Assembly (NCBI RefSeq): GCF_026965555.1
Contig: NZ_CP114040.1
Location: 8,716,001-8,780,000 of the forward strand
Direction of reading: 5' to 3'
Source of the DNA: Nannocystis punicea
GTDB lineage: Bacteria > Myxococcota_A > Polyangia > Nannocystales > Nannocystaceae
DNA length: 64,000 nt
The notes beneath the pieces are model-generated. The model was not told where the DNA came from and did not search any database. It saw only the letters and a list, made by a program, of their open reading frames with translations. The translations under genes and the position numbers were made by a program. Of this stretch, positions 44,618-53,928 are shown one piece after another (the stretch's first letter is position 1; the number at the start of each line of letters is the position of its first letter).

Positions 44618-45559
44618 TCAGCCGGGCACGATCGGCTGGCAGCAGCCGGTCGAACAAAAGAAGCCCTCCGGACAATTCGAAACGCCGTCCATGTCGACCA
44701 TGCACGGAGTGTCGCCCTCGTCGCAGCCCGGCTCCTCGCACCCGTCCGGCAGCTCCTCCTCGCCGAAGCACAGCTCGCACTTCTCCGGCTCGCAGACGTT
44801 GTTGCACGAGTCCTGGAAGGTGCACTTACCGCACGCCTCGAGGTTTGACAGCGAACAGTCCGGTGTCGAGCCGAGGAAGATGTCGACGACGCCGTTCGGC
44901 GTCTGCACATGGCAGCAGCCGAAGCAGTCGCAGCCGTTCGGCACCAGGTCGGTGCAGACCTCGAGGCACTGCGCCGGCACGTCGGGCTCGCACTCCTGCT
45001 TGAACTCGCAGCCGATCATCCCGCCGGGGTTCTGCGGGTCGCACTGCAGGTCGTACTCGCACTTGTCGTTGCCGACCCCGCTGTCGTCGTCCCAGTAGCA
45101 GTCGTTCTTGCAGTCGAGGTTCTGCCCCGGCAGGTCGGTCTGCAGCGAGCCCTCGCTGTCGTCGCACGGGCTCGTACACTCCTTGTCGCCGCCGTCGATC
45201 GCCCCGTCGCCGTCGTTGTCGATCGCGTCGCCGCACTCGTAGATCTTGCCGCCACACTCGACCGGCATCGGCCTCCCGCCGCCGGTCGTCGTGCTCGTCG
45301 ACGTCGTGGTGGTCTCCGGCGGCTCCGTCGTCCCGACCGTCGGCCCCGTGCTCGTGACCGGCTCGCCGGTGGTCGTCGGCTCGCTGGTGCCGGTGGTCGT
45401 GGACGTCGTCGTCGTGTCGCCGACGGTCGACGTCGTCCCAGGGAGGGTCGAGGTGCCCGTCTCGGTCTCGGTCCCCGTGCTCGCGCCCGGCTCCGAGGTA
45501 CACCCGACGATCAACCCGCAAAATACCGACAAACAGTACGCAAAGACATTTCGTCGCAT
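44618..45559 (-). CDS. cysteine-rich lipoprotein (family B, copy 2)
   Basis: 313 residues. Signal peptide MRRNVFAYCLSVFCGLIVGC (lipobox), a Thr/Ser/Pro linker (about 25-110), then the same Cys domain as the gene at 42 kb: YECGDAIDNDGDGAIDGGDK, NGCDCFGCCHVQTPNG, VDIFLGSTPDCSL, and CPEGFFCSTGCC. The two are clearly paralogues within about 3 kb, implying tandem duplication around the carboxypeptidase-like gene. No known enzyme fold. Confidence 0.8.
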   Translation of the reverse strand: MRRNVFAYCLSVFCGLIVGCTSEPGASTGTETETGTSTLPGTTSTVGDTTTTSTTTGTSEPTTTGEPVTSTGPTVGTTEPPETTTTSTSTTTGGGRPMPVECGGKIYECGDAIDNDGDGAIDGGDKECTSPCDDSEGSLQTDLPGQNLDCKNDCYWDDDSGVGNDKCEYDLQCDPQNPGGMIGCEFKQECEPDVPAQCLEVCTDLVPNGCDCFGCCHVQTPNGVVDIFLGSTPDCSLSNLEACGKCTFQDSCNNVCEPEKCELCFGEEELPDGCEEPGCDEGDTPCMVDMDGVSNCPEGFFCSTGCCQPIVPG

Positions 45560-45600
45560 CGGCGAATTCGACAGGCTCCAGAGCGGCGATTCCAACGTCT

Positions 45601-46200
45601 TCACAACGCGACGTCGATCATGAACACCCCATAATCCGAACTCGCGGTCCCGCTCACGTGAATCGTCCCGGCCTTGCGGCGGATCGTCCCGTCCGGGGCC
45701 TCCTCGGTCTCGCCGGTGATGTCGAGGTCGAGCGCGACCGCCCCCGCGAGCTCCCCCGTCATCGCGAACTCGCCGCTGAAGTTGCCCGTGACGGTCCCGT
45801 CGGGCAGGTCGCGCAGGCTCAGGTCCAGCAGCGCCGGCCCGCCGTCGTAGACCACGTCGAACATGTCCTCGACCGGCCCATCCGAGTAGTCGGTGAGGGT
45901 GACCTGGAGGTCCATCTCCTTGTTGTCGGACGCGCCTTGATCGACCTTGCCGCCGACCACCATCGTGCCCGACAGCTCGCCGGCCGCCATCTGCTCGGGG
46001 ATGTTGGCGCTCGAGGCCGCGTTGAACCCGTCGAAGCCGAGCTCGATCGCGCGATCGACGGCGCGGTCGAGCCCGAGGTAAGCCCTCCGCGCCGCCTCGG
46101 GGTCGGCCACGCCGTCGTCCGGCTGACAACCCCACACCATGAAGGAGAACAAGGAGCACGCCGCGGCGCGCGCGAGGATCGGCCTGGTGAGCGAGGGCAT
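45601..46200 (-). CDS. lipoprotein, unknown beta-rich domain
   Basis: 199 residues. Signal MPSLTRPILARAAACSLFSF followed by MVWGC (lipobox). The mature part starts with a helical segment (EAARRAYLGLDRAVDRAIEL) and then becomes beta-rich (SGTMVVGGKVDQGAS, MDLQVTLTDYSDG, LSLRDLPDGTVTGNFSGEF). I recognise no family. A single gene upstream of the family B lipoproteins on the same strand. Confidence 0.7.
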   Translation of the reverse strand: MPSLTRPILARAAACSLFSFMVWGCQPDDGVADPEAARRAYLGLDRAVDRAIELGFDGFNAASSANIPEQMAAGELSGTMVVGGKVDQGASDNKEMDLQVTLTDYSDGPVEDMFDVVYDGGPALLDLSLRDLPDGTVTGNFSGEFAMTGELAGAVALDLDITGETEEAPDGTIRRKAGTIHVSGTASSDYGVFMIDVAL

Positions 46201-46544
46201 GTTCTGCTCGCTGTGACAGGCCCGCCCGCGGCGATTCCAAGCGGATCCACCCGCGCCGCGCCCCGAGTCCCAGGGGTTTGTGCCGGATGCGCAGGGCGCT
46301 CCTGACGCCGACACCGAGCTCAGGCGAGGCGCTCCCGCTCCTCGGATTCAGCAACCCCTGAAGGTCGGGCAGAGCAAGCCCGTGGCCGGCACACGAAGAC
46401 CTCGTCGAACCCGAGCCGGCCGGCCACCGCGGTGAGCGCCCGCCGGCATCACCCGCCGCCGGCTCTGACCACGCACGCGCGAGGATCTCGCCCCGCGCAC
46501 CGGGTCACCGCGAGCCGACCCGCGACCCCCCGCTCGCTCGTGTC
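46201..46544. other. intergenic region, no gene seen
   Basis: About 340 bases between two minus-strand lipoprotein genes, holding presumably the promoter of the downstream one. No domain-like frame or distinct motif was seen. Confidence 0.35.
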
Positions 46545-47654
46545 TCAGCCCGGCGGCATGAAGCCGTCACAGGCCTGGGCGATGCCTGCGATCGCCTCGT
46601 GGAAGAACATTTGATAGTTCTCGGCGCAGATCTCCCCGATGCTGCCGTAGGTGAACATGTCGGTGAATTCGATCAAGCGCTCGCCGATCTCCGCCGCGTC
46701 CATACACGACGGATTCTCCGGTCCGATGAGTGACAGCACCACCACATTGGTCTCGACCCCGCCCTTGAGCGCCGTGATCGCCTCGAACCATTGCGGTGGG
46801 TCGCCGGCCGAGCCCTCCTCCTCCTCGTCGGTGATGATCACCAGCACGAGCAGCGCATCCTCGCGCATGAATTCCTCGTTGCACGCGCCCGGCGCCTCCA
46901 GATCGGGGCCGAGGGCCGCCAGCGCCGCGTCGATCGGCATCTCGTCGCCGCTGCCGTCGATCCCGACCTGGGCCGCGCAGGTGAATGTGGTCGTCAGGTC
47001 GTCGGCCTCGGTCATGAATCGATGACCGCTGGCGAACGGCCCGCACACCGCATCGCTCGCGCCCTTGCCGCCCTTCGTCTGCGTCACCAGGGCCCCGAGG
47101 GTGTCGGCGCAGGCCGGATCGTTGTGTTCGTAATCGTCGGTCGAGACCACGCCGATGTGCAGGCTCTCCGCGTCCGCCAGCTCCTGCTGGATCTCGCTGA
47201 CGAAGGTGGGGAAGCTGGCCACCAGAGTGACCTGCTCCTGCTTCATGCTGCTCGAATTGTCGACCACGAACAGCAGATCGATCTTGACGCACGGCTTGTC
47301 CTGGGACCCCGGGTCGACCGGGTCCGGCGAATCGCCGAGGTCGAACTTCGGCCCCGAATCGGGCGGACCCTCGCCGCCGGCCGGCGCCTCCGAGGTCCCG
47401 TCGGTCTCGTCGCCCGCGCCGGTGCTCGTGCCCTCCGAGGTCGTCGGCGCCGGTTCTGGCGCCTCCGCGGTCGTCGACGACGACGACGGGTCCGGCGAGG
47501 TCCCGGGCGACACCGTCGTCACCGCCCCGAGCGTCGCGCCGACCGTCGCCGAATCGCGCCCGCCGTCGTCGCCGCAGCCTGTGCTGAAAAGACCCACGCA
47601 CATCGGGACCGCCAGGACCGCGCGACGGATGCTTTGCCGATTGCTGAGATTCAT
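46545..47654 (-). CDS. von Willebrand A domain lipoprotein
   Basis: 369 residues. Signal peptide with basic start MNLSNRQSIRRAVLA and Cys at FSTGC (C27), then a Thr/Ser/Glu/Pro linker to about residue 110. From about 125 it is a vWA domain: KIDLLFVVDNSSSMKQEQ with a MIDAS DxSxS (D132, S134, S136), a metal-dependent protein-binding fold. Cys at about 160, 190 and others suggest disulfides. This type of secreted vWA protein is common in myxobacteria. ATG 47654 has a GGAGG upstream. Stand-alone. Confidence 0.82.
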   Translation of the reverse strand: MNLSNRQSIRRAVLAVPMCVGLFSTGCGDDGGRDSATVGATLGAVTTVSPGTSPDPSSSSTTAEAPEPAPTTSEGTSTGAGDETDGTSEAPAGGEGPPDSGPKFDLGDSPDPVDPGSQDKPCVKIDLLFVVDNSSSMKQEQVTLVASFPTFVSEIQQELADAESLHIGVVSTDDYEHNDPACADTLGALVTQTKGGKGASDAVCGPFASGHRFMTEADDLTTTFTCAAQVGIDGSGDEMPIDAALAALGPDLEAPGACNEEFMREDALLVLVIITDEEEEGSAGDPPQWFEAITALKGGVETNVVVLSLIGPENPSCMDAAEIGERLIEFTDMFTYGSIGEICAENYQMFFHEAIAGIAQACDGFMPPG

Positions 47655-48501
47655 CAGACCACCTCCACTCCACACAATCACTCGCCGCCCGCCCGCCGGT
47701 CAACGCCGCGGTCGCGACGCCGTCGCACTACCGCGCTCGCGTAGATTGCTCATATGCTTTAAGGGACATGCACTTTCAGCCATATCCCACCTTTGGCAAG
47801 CGCGACGGCGCCGGCCCAGCGGCCTGTCCGCGCCGGCGGCCCGCGCGCCAGTCTTCGCAGTCCTCGCATGCAGGGTCAGATTCTGGGCACAAAACCAGCG
47901 CAAACTCACAACTGTCTCCAGATCCTCTGGCCTCCCTCCAGGCGCTGCGCGCAATTTCCGCCGCAGCGAGGCGCCGTCCCACGCGTCTTTTGCGCAGTCG
48001 AGCCTGCCATGAAGGACGACCCGCGAGCAATCACGCTCGCGGCGGACGCCGCGCCGCGAGGGCTTCGCGGATCGCATCGGCGTCCCTGCCCCGCCCCGCG
48101 CACCGGCATCCGCGCCAGCGAAGCGATGGCCCAAATCGCCGCAGCGAGGGCGATCACTCGATGCAGTCTCAAGCGGGTTGAGCTTGTACGGTACCGCAGT
48201 GTCGCGGTCCGGCGAATCATGGGCCCTGATTCGGGGCATGCACAAGGAGCGAATATGAGGGGTCGGTGGTCTCGACCCCTCCGGGTCGCCGGTCGCGGCC
48301 TTGGGCGTGCCGGCGCGCACGAAGTCGAGGGCGTGGCGCCGTCTCGTAGCCGTCGTCGGTGACGGCCTCGAACAAATCCAGGCGCAGAATGCGGCTACCA
48401 CGGACGGCCTGCTGGCGACCGGCTCGTGAGCCGGGTTGAGCGATCCTGGCGCTTTTTTGTCCTAGCGACATCGCGCCCCGGCGCGGGTTGAAGGCGGCGT
48501 C
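47655..48501. other. long intergenic region, no gene seen
   Basis: About 850 bases between divergent genes. It contains GGACATG-like words near 47.77 kb and many short frames, none with a domain. A T-run (CTTTTTT) lies about 48450-48465. The left part has lower G/C at third positions, like decayed DNA. Confidence 0.4.
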
Positions 48502-50325
48502 ATGAACCCGATGACCCTGCTTCGCTTGAGCTCTCCCGGGCCGCGACCGCTCGCGTGCGCCCTGCTCCCCGCGTTGCTCGCTGCCTGCCCCGGAACCCCC
48601 GGCGAGACGACCGCGACCGACCCGACCGGCAGCACCGGCACGACGACCGCGAGCACCGAGACCGAGGGGAGCACGACGGGCGGCGACACGACGATGCAAG
48701 AGCCGACCTCGACCACTCGGGGCACGACCGGCACGACGAGCGTCGACACCACGACCGATGACACCACGAGCGGCACGACGCTCGACACCACCACGAACGA
48801 CACCACCGCCGCGGGCATGCCCGGCGAGTGCGTCCCCGGCGACACCCAGTCCTGCTACAGCGGCCCGGATGGCACCGACGGCGTCGGCAAGTGCGTCGCC
48901 GGCGAGCGGCCGTGCGACCGCGACGGCACCTGGGGTCCGTGCGAGGGCGAGGTCGTGCCGACGCGCGAGACCTGCGACGAGCCGGGCGACGAGGACTGCG
49001 ACGGCGACGACCCGTGCCTCGGCGACGGCGCCTTCAAGTGGGGTCTGACGTTCGGCAACAACGGCAACGACGAGGGCCAGCGCGTCGCCTTCGACGCCGC
49101 CGGCAACCTCGTGCTCGCCGTGTGGGGCGACGGCCCGATCGACTTCGGCGGCGGCACGCTGCAGAACGCCGGCAATGACGTGTTCCTCGCCAAGTTCTCG
49201 CCCACCGGCGCGCTGCTGTGGAGCGAGCGCTACGGCGACGCGAGTTTCCAGGGCGGGCCCGACTACGGGCTCGCGGTCACGCCTGCCGGCGACATCGTGC
49301 TGGCGGGCGTCTTCCAGGGAGAGATCGACTTCGGCGGCGGCGCGCTGACAAACCCGTCGCTGAGCAACGACCTCTTCCTCGTCAAGCTGAACGGCGACGG
49401 CGGGCACGGGTGGAGCAAGTCGTTCCATTCCGCCCACCACGCAGAGGTGGCGGATCTGGCCCTCGCCGCCAACGGCGACATCTTGCTGACCGGCACCTTC
49501 GGCTACTCCCTCGGCTGGTCCACGCTCGACCTCGGCGAAGGTCCGAACCTGGCCTCGAAGGGCCTGTACGACATCTTCGTCGCCCGGCTGACGTCCACCG
49601 GCGCGCACGTGTGGAGCCTGAGCATCGGCGACCCCGATTATCAGTACGGCCGCAGCATCGCCGTCGACGCGGCCGGCAATGCGTACGTCACCGGCTGGTT
49701 CTACGGCACGATCGACCCCGGCAGCGGCCCACTGATCTCCGCCGGCTCCGACGACATCTTCCTGTTCAAGCTCGATCCCGCCGGCAACGCGGTGTGGGGC
49801 AAGCGCTTCGGCGACGCCGGCAGCCAGAGCGGCCGCGGCGTGACGGTCGACGGCAAGGGACGCGTCACGATCACGGGCGCGAACAGCGGCGCCGTCGACT
49901 TCGGCGGCGGTGTGCTCGACGGGCCCAAGGGCCTCAGCTACCTCGCCCAGTTCGACGGCGACGGCGCGCACCTGTGGAGCAGAAAGCTGTGCGTCGATAA
50001 TTCGATCGCCCACGACGTCGCCACCGACGGCCCCGGCAACATCCTCGTCACCGGCGAATTCCGCATCATGTGCGACCTCGGCGGCGCCCCGCTGATCGCC
50101 GTCAAGGATCGCGACGTGTTCGTCGGCAAGTTCACCCCGAAGGGCCAGCACGGGTGGAGCAGGCGCCTCGGGGGCGAGGCGGACCAGTTCAGCACCGCCA
50201 TCGCCGGCTCCGCCGCGGGCTCGGTCGCCGTCACCGGCAACTCCAACGGCGCCATCGACCTCGGCGGCGGCAGCAAGGCCAACCAGGGCGGCCGCGACGG
50301 GTTCGTCGTCGTGTTCGATCCATGA
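48502..50325 (+). CDS. large lipoprotein with SBBP-type beta-propeller repeats
   Basis: 607 residues. The signal peptide ends with LLPALLAAC (lipobox LAAC), then a Thr-rich linker to about 110, a Cys-rich short region (CVPGDTQSCYSGPDG...GKCVAGERPC, and a DEPGDEDCDGDD calcium-loop-like element), and from about 175 propeller repeats such as FDAAGNLVLAVWGDGPIDFGGG, DVFLAKFSPTGALLWSERYG and IAVDAAGNAYVTGWFYGTID. These are SBBP-type repeats. Surface binding protein; no catalytic motif. ATG 48511 is an alternative start. GAAGG precedes the start. Confidence 0.82.
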   Translation: MNPMTLLRLSSPGPRPLACALLPALLAACPGTPGETTATDPTGSTGTTTASTETEGSTTGGDTTMQEPTSTTRGTTGTTSVDTTTDDTTSGTTLDTTTNDTTAAGMPGECVPGDTQSCYSGPDGTDGVGKCVAGERPCDRDGTWGPCEGEVVPTRETCDEPGDEDCDGDDPCLGDGAFKWGLTFGNNGNDEGQRVAFDAAGNLVLAVWGDGPIDFGGGTLQNAGNDVFLAKFSPTGALLWSERYGDASFQGGPDYGLAVTPAGDIVLAGVFQGEIDFGGGALTNPSLSNDLFLVKLNGDGGHGWSKSFHSAHHAEVADLALAANGDILLTGTFGYSLGWSTLDLGEGPNLASKGLYDIFVARLTSTGAHVWSLSIGDPDYQYGRSIAVDAAGNAYVTGWFYGTIDPGSGPLISAGSDDIFLFKLDPAGNAVWGKRFGDAGSQSGRGVTVDGKGRVTITGANSGAVDFGGGVLDGPKGLSYLAQFDGDGAHLWSRKLCVDNSIAHDVATDGPGNILVTGEFRIMCDLGGAPLIAVKDRDVFVGKFTPKGQHGWSRRLGGEADQFSTAIAGSAAGSVAVTGNSNGAIDLGGGSKANQGGRDGFVVVFDP

Positions 50326-50383
50326 GCGGCTGTCGCTCGCCATCACGATCGCTCGCTGTTCACGGCGAACGCCATGGAAAAGC

Positions 50384-50580
50384 ATGCACGTAGCACTCTC
50401 CACCGACATCCGGATCCGTATCGTCGAAGCACGTGCGCAAGACAGGCATACCTACGAGCAGCTCGCCGAGCGGTTCGGAGTCGAGCGCGCCAGCGTAAGC
50501 CGTGATCCGCTCGGGCGTGCCGCCCCTGTGGGCCGCCGGTTCCACCGGACCTGTCTCTCGCGCCAGACGTAGAATGCGCG
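50384..50580. mobile_element. IS630-type transposase remnant, internally inverted
   Basis: On the plus strand, 50384-50503 encodes ALSTDIRIRIVEARAQDRHT followed by YEQLAERFGVERASVSR, the N-terminal helix-turn-helix of IS630 transposases. In an intact protein this should continue with a W-L-R-R...ETGSVEP..HGGG segment. That segment instead appears on the minus strand directly beyond (about 50574-50505): LRLARETGPVEPAAHRGGTP. So the element is truncated and an internal piece is inverted. No catalytic DDE part was found. Confidence 0.6.
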
Positions 50581-50746
50581 GTGTTTCACGCGGATCCTGA
50601 CCGGCGCTAACACACGCGCGCCTCCGAAAAGAGAAACCGGATCGGGCAATTTTTCGGCGCGTTCGGGCGACTCCAGGCGCCGAGCGGCTCGGCAGTGGCG
50701 TCCCCCGGGCGCCCGGTTCACCAAGCCGCACGGAAATGGAACCTGC

Positions 50747-51433
50747 ATGTCCTCCAAGATTCACAATTTCGCTCTTGCACTCCTCTTCCTCACTGGCGCC
50801 TGCGACGACGACGATACGGGCGGAGGCTCCGACACCGCCGCGACGGACGCGGCCTCGACGAGCCAGACATCTTCGACGACGACCGGCGACCCGTCCTCGA
50901 CAACCGGCGACCTGCCGACGACCGGCCCGACCACGGAAAGCGAGACGACCATGGACACCACCTCCGGCGGCCTCGATCCCGACTTCTTGGCCGCATGTGA
51001 GGCGTATTGCGAGCACGCGGTCGCGTGCGGAAAACAGCCGGGCGTCGCGGAGTGCCTCTCCTGGTGCAGCGGTCTGGACGAGCAGTGCACCGCCAAGACC
51101 CAGGCCTATCTGGTCTGCGCGGCCACCATGAGCTGCGAGGAGCTGGATGGACACTTCGAGGATGGCCCGTGCAGCAACGAGACGTGGGAGTTCGTCCTTT
51201 GCACCTCTCCTGACCCCCTTCCTTGCACCGATTCCGGGTACCAATCGGATACCGAGTGCGGGCTGCTCCTCGAGTGCCCTGACGCGCCGGCGCGCGAGTT
51301 CAAGTGCGACACCGAAACGTGCACCTGCTTCGAGGGCGGTGTCCAGAGCGCCGAGTGCCCTGCCAGCGGCGTGTGCGGGATGGGTGACATGATCTACAAC
51401 AAACAATACGAGTGCTGCGGCTGGGACCCGTGA
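50747..51433 (+). CDS. cysteine-rich lipoprotein (family A, copy 2)
   Basis: 228 residues. Signal peptide MSSKIHNFALALLFLTGAC (lipobox LTGAC), a Thr/Ser linker, then about 22 cysteines. The C-terminal block CTCFEGGVQSAECPASGVC and ECCGWDP mirrors the protein at 22.5-23.2 kb (CTCNDGEQDFASC, ECCGVPF), so the two are dispersed paralogues. It lies just after the IS630 remnant. Function unknown. Confidence 0.75.
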   Translation: MSSKIHNFALALLFLTGACDDDDTGGGSDTAATDAASTSQTSSTTTGDPSSTTGDLPTTGPTTESETTMDTTSGGLDPDFLAACEAYCEHAVACGKQPGVAECLSWCSGLDEQCTAKTQAYLVCAATMSCEELDGHFEDGPCSNETWEFVLCTSPDPLPCTDSGYQSDTECGLLLECPDAPAREFKCDTETCTCFEGGVQSAECPASGVCGMGDMIYNKQYECCGWDP

Positions 51434-51594
51434 CGGCGCTCGCCTGGCTCGCCTTCTTCGCAAGCGTCCGACGGACTGTGTCTGGCGGCGCCCGCGGGGC
51501 CTCGGCGACATCGCGGTCGGATGCTCGCTGAGGGCGATACGGCGGAAGACGTCGGCGGCGAGCAGCACTGCGGTGTCGTAGGAGCTCAACACGC

Positions 51595-52206
51595 GTGAAA
51601 CCTGTTGTCAGACGTCCATCTCTGCGGCGTCCCCTTTGCCAATCGTTCCGGGCGAACGCCACGAACAGCAATTGTTCGCCGGTCGACTGGCAGTTCTCGA
51701 CCTTCACCGACATGGTCACGCTGACCGACGCGCAGGTCGACGAGTTCGAGCTCGGCATCGACATCCCGGCGGCGCCGACGCTCGCGCGCGCCGACGACGG
51801 CAGCCCCGAGGTCTGGCTGCTCGACGGCGCCGACCTGCAGCGCCGCCGCCACGTCCCCGACGTCGCCGTCGCCGAGGCCTGGCACCTGCAACTCGACACC
51901 GCCGCCGTGATGCCGGCCACCGAGCTGCTCGCGCTCGAAGAGGCCCCGCCGCTGCGCCCGCGCCCCACCCTCGTCAAGGGCGACGGCGACACCGTGTGGC
52001 TGCTCGACGTCGACCTCGAGCCCGCGCAGGCCGGCAGCGACAGCGACAGCGCGGCCGAGCCGTTGCGCTCGGGGACGACGATCATCCTCGTCGCTGGTGC
52101 AGCGGAACCACGACGAACGCCGGCCGCGGAACAACCCGCCCGGCGTGCGAGCCCGCACCGCCGTGAATCACTTGCGCCCGATGCGGCCGTCTGCCACCTT
52201 CGTCGC
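51595..52206 (+). pseudogene. fragment of a longer coding region (C-terminal repeat)
   Basis: An open frame with the codon bias of real genes encodes a segment with APTLARADDGSPEVWLLDGA and RPTLVKGDGDTVWLLDVDLE, two related PTLxxGDGxxVWLLD units separated by about 65 residues. Similar units form C-terminal repeat domains. There is no plausible start and the 5' part is missing; the frame runs without stop into the lipoprotein at 52207. It lies close to the IS630 remnant, so truncation by rearrangement is likely. Confidence 0.45.
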
Positions 52207-53046
52207 ATGACTTGTCTTGACTTGAATGCTCGCTGTCTCCTTGGTCTGCTCGCGTTCACGCTGGCCTGCGAGGGCAAGACCCCGGGCGGCGACACAGAAT
52301 CCACCGACCCGTCCCCGTCGACCGACTCCCCGTCGACCGACTCCGCGTCGACCGCCCCGACCACCGGCAGCGCCGAGCTGTCGTGCGACATCGAGGTCAA
52401 CGACAACTACCCCGACGAGGGCATGTTCGCGGTCTTCCCCGAGGGCGACGTCGACGAGCCCTGCACCCTCGCCGGCGCGGTCGAGGCCGACTCTGCGCTC
52501 GAGCTGACCCTCCAGTGCCCCGAGTTCACCGCGCAGACCGGCGGCGACTTCGTCCTCCGCATCGAGCGCGGGCCGCGGCCGCAGGTCCTGCCGCCCATGG
52601 GGGCGACGCTCGACGTCTTCGCCACCGGCTTCGACCCCGGCTACCCCTACACCAGCCACGCCTGGCTGTCGCTGCGCTCCGGCGGCGCCCTCCTCTACGC
52701 CGTCACCCAGGGCGAGGCCTTGATGTCGGAGCTCGGCGACCCGACCGCGTACAGCCCGTTCGGCTTCGAGCGGCTCGACGATTGCGAGTTCGTCGAGGTC
52801 GGCGAGACCGGGGTCGTCGACGCCACCCTGCTGTGCCTGTTCGGCGCCCGGTCTCGCCTCTCGGTGCTCGTCGGCGGCGAGCAGGAGCTCGTGATGCTCG
52901 AGGGCGAGACCACCACCGTACTCGCCGGCGACGTCCCCTACGCCATCGACCTCGTCGCGGTGCGCCGCCTCAAGGAGTGCAACATCGACCCGCCGGTCGA
53001 CGAGTTCCCCCGCTACGACTTCGCCCTCGCGGCCCAGTCCGAGTGA
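52207..53046 (+). CDS. lipoprotein, unknown domain
   Basis: 279 residues. The N-terminus MTCLDLNARCLLGLLAFTLAC has a lipobox (FTLAC), then a Ser/Thr/Pro/Asp linker with DSPSTDS repeats (about 25-55), and a beta-rich domain with several cysteines. It is in frame with the fragment upstream but the signal peptide fixes the start at ATG 52207. No family recognised. Confidence 0.7.
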   Translation: MTCLDLNARCLLGLLAFTLACEGKTPGGDTESTDPSPSTDSPSTDSASTAPTTGSAELSCDIEVNDNYPDEGMFAVFPEGDVDEPCTLAGAVEADSALELTLQCPEFTAQTGGDFVLRIERGPRPQVLPPMGATLDVFATGFDPGYPYTSHAWLSLRSGGALLYAVTQGEALMSELGDPTAYSPFGFERLDDCEFVEVGETGVVDATLLCLFGARSRLSVLVGGEQELVMLEGETTTVLAGDVPYAIDLVAVRRLKECNIDPPVDEFPRYDFALAAQSE

Positions 53047-53141
53047 GCCCCGGCTCTGCGCCCTGCCCCTCGAATTCGGGCCTCTGGAGCCTCCCGGGAG
53101 CGGCTGCCGCTCGGCTCCGCGACCGGGTAGCATCGACGGCC

Positions 53142-53897
53142 GTGACCCGCACCGAAGGCCCGATCGCCGCCCCCGAGGCGTTGCTCGCCACCCTCGCCGA
53201 GTACCGCCAGCTCCACGTACTGTTCGCCGACGTCGACCCGCGCCACGAGTGGATCCTGCGCGTGGCCGGGCCGCCCGAGCTCGACCTCGACGCCGTCGCG
53301 CAGGTCGAGCGCGACCTCGAGGCGGAGCTGTCCGACGCCCTGCTCGCGGTGCTCGCCTGCCAGGTGCCGCACCTCGAGGACCACTACGACCTGACCCTGC
53401 GCCAGATCGCCGCGCACACCGAGGCGGCCTGGTCGCGCGGCTGTCCTCGCGACCAGGTGGCCGTGGCGCGCACCCAGGACGCCTTCTACTGCCTCCCGCG
53501 GCGGATGCGGGCGTGGGCCTCGACGGCGATCGCCACCTGGGCGGACCGCACCCTCTCGGTCCCGCGCCCGCTCGACAGGTGGATCGCCGACGAGCCCATG
53601 GGCGGCCTCTGGGACATGCTCTGCGACTTCGATCTGGTCGATCCCGACGCGCACGAGCCGGTGCCCGCGCACGCGCGGCCCGACGCCGCGCCGGCGCTGG
53701 TGCCCCGCCTCGTGCGGCCGGTCGCCGCCGCGGCCGCGGTGGCGCGGCGGGTCCAGCACCCGAAGTTCGGCGCCGGCCGGGTGCTGCAGGAGGTCGGCGA
53801 CGGCGACGCGCGCAAGCTCGTGATCGACTTCGGCGCGCCGCACGGCGTGCGCACGCTCGTCGCCCGCTTCGTCACCGAGCTCCCGCCGGACCGGTGA
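53142..53897 (+). CDS. hypothetical protein with UvrD-type C-terminal Tudor-like tail
   Basis: 251 residues from GTG 53142; no ATG fits. The first 185 residues are helical and unassigned. The C-terminal 50 residues read VQHPKFGAGRVLQEVGDGDA and then LVIDFGAPHGVRTLVARFV, which matches the small Tudor-like domain at the end of UvrD/PcrA helicases (HPKFGxG...VxFxxxGxKxL), which contacts RNA polymerase. Such tails also appear on other proteins. Role unknown. Convergent with the MYXO-CTERM-like gene. Confidence 0.6.
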   Translation: MTRTEGPIAAPEALLATLAEYRQLHVLFADVDPRHEWILRVAGPPELDLDAVAQVERDLEAELSDALLAVLACQVPHLEDHYDLTLRQIAAHTEAAWSRGCPRDQVAVARTQDAFYCLPRRMRAWASTAIATWADRTLSVPRPLDRWIADEPMGGLWDMLCDFDLVDPDAHEPVPAHARPDAAPALVPRLVRPVAAAAAVARRVQHPKFGAGRVLQEVGDGDARKLVIDFGAPHGVRTLVARFVTELPPDR

Positions 53898-53928
53898 CGC
53901 CGTTCAAAGTCCTCGCGGCGCGCGACCG

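Noticed and set aside
47655..48501. Possible short genes in the 850-base gap
   Set aside because: The open frames have no domain, start signal or consistent codon bias.
48217..50409. A 730-residue minus-strand open frame
   Set aside because: It is antisense to the SBBP-repeat lipoprotein, which has a signal peptide and recognisable repeats; the minus-strand translation is Ala/Val/Asp/Arg-rich with no domain.
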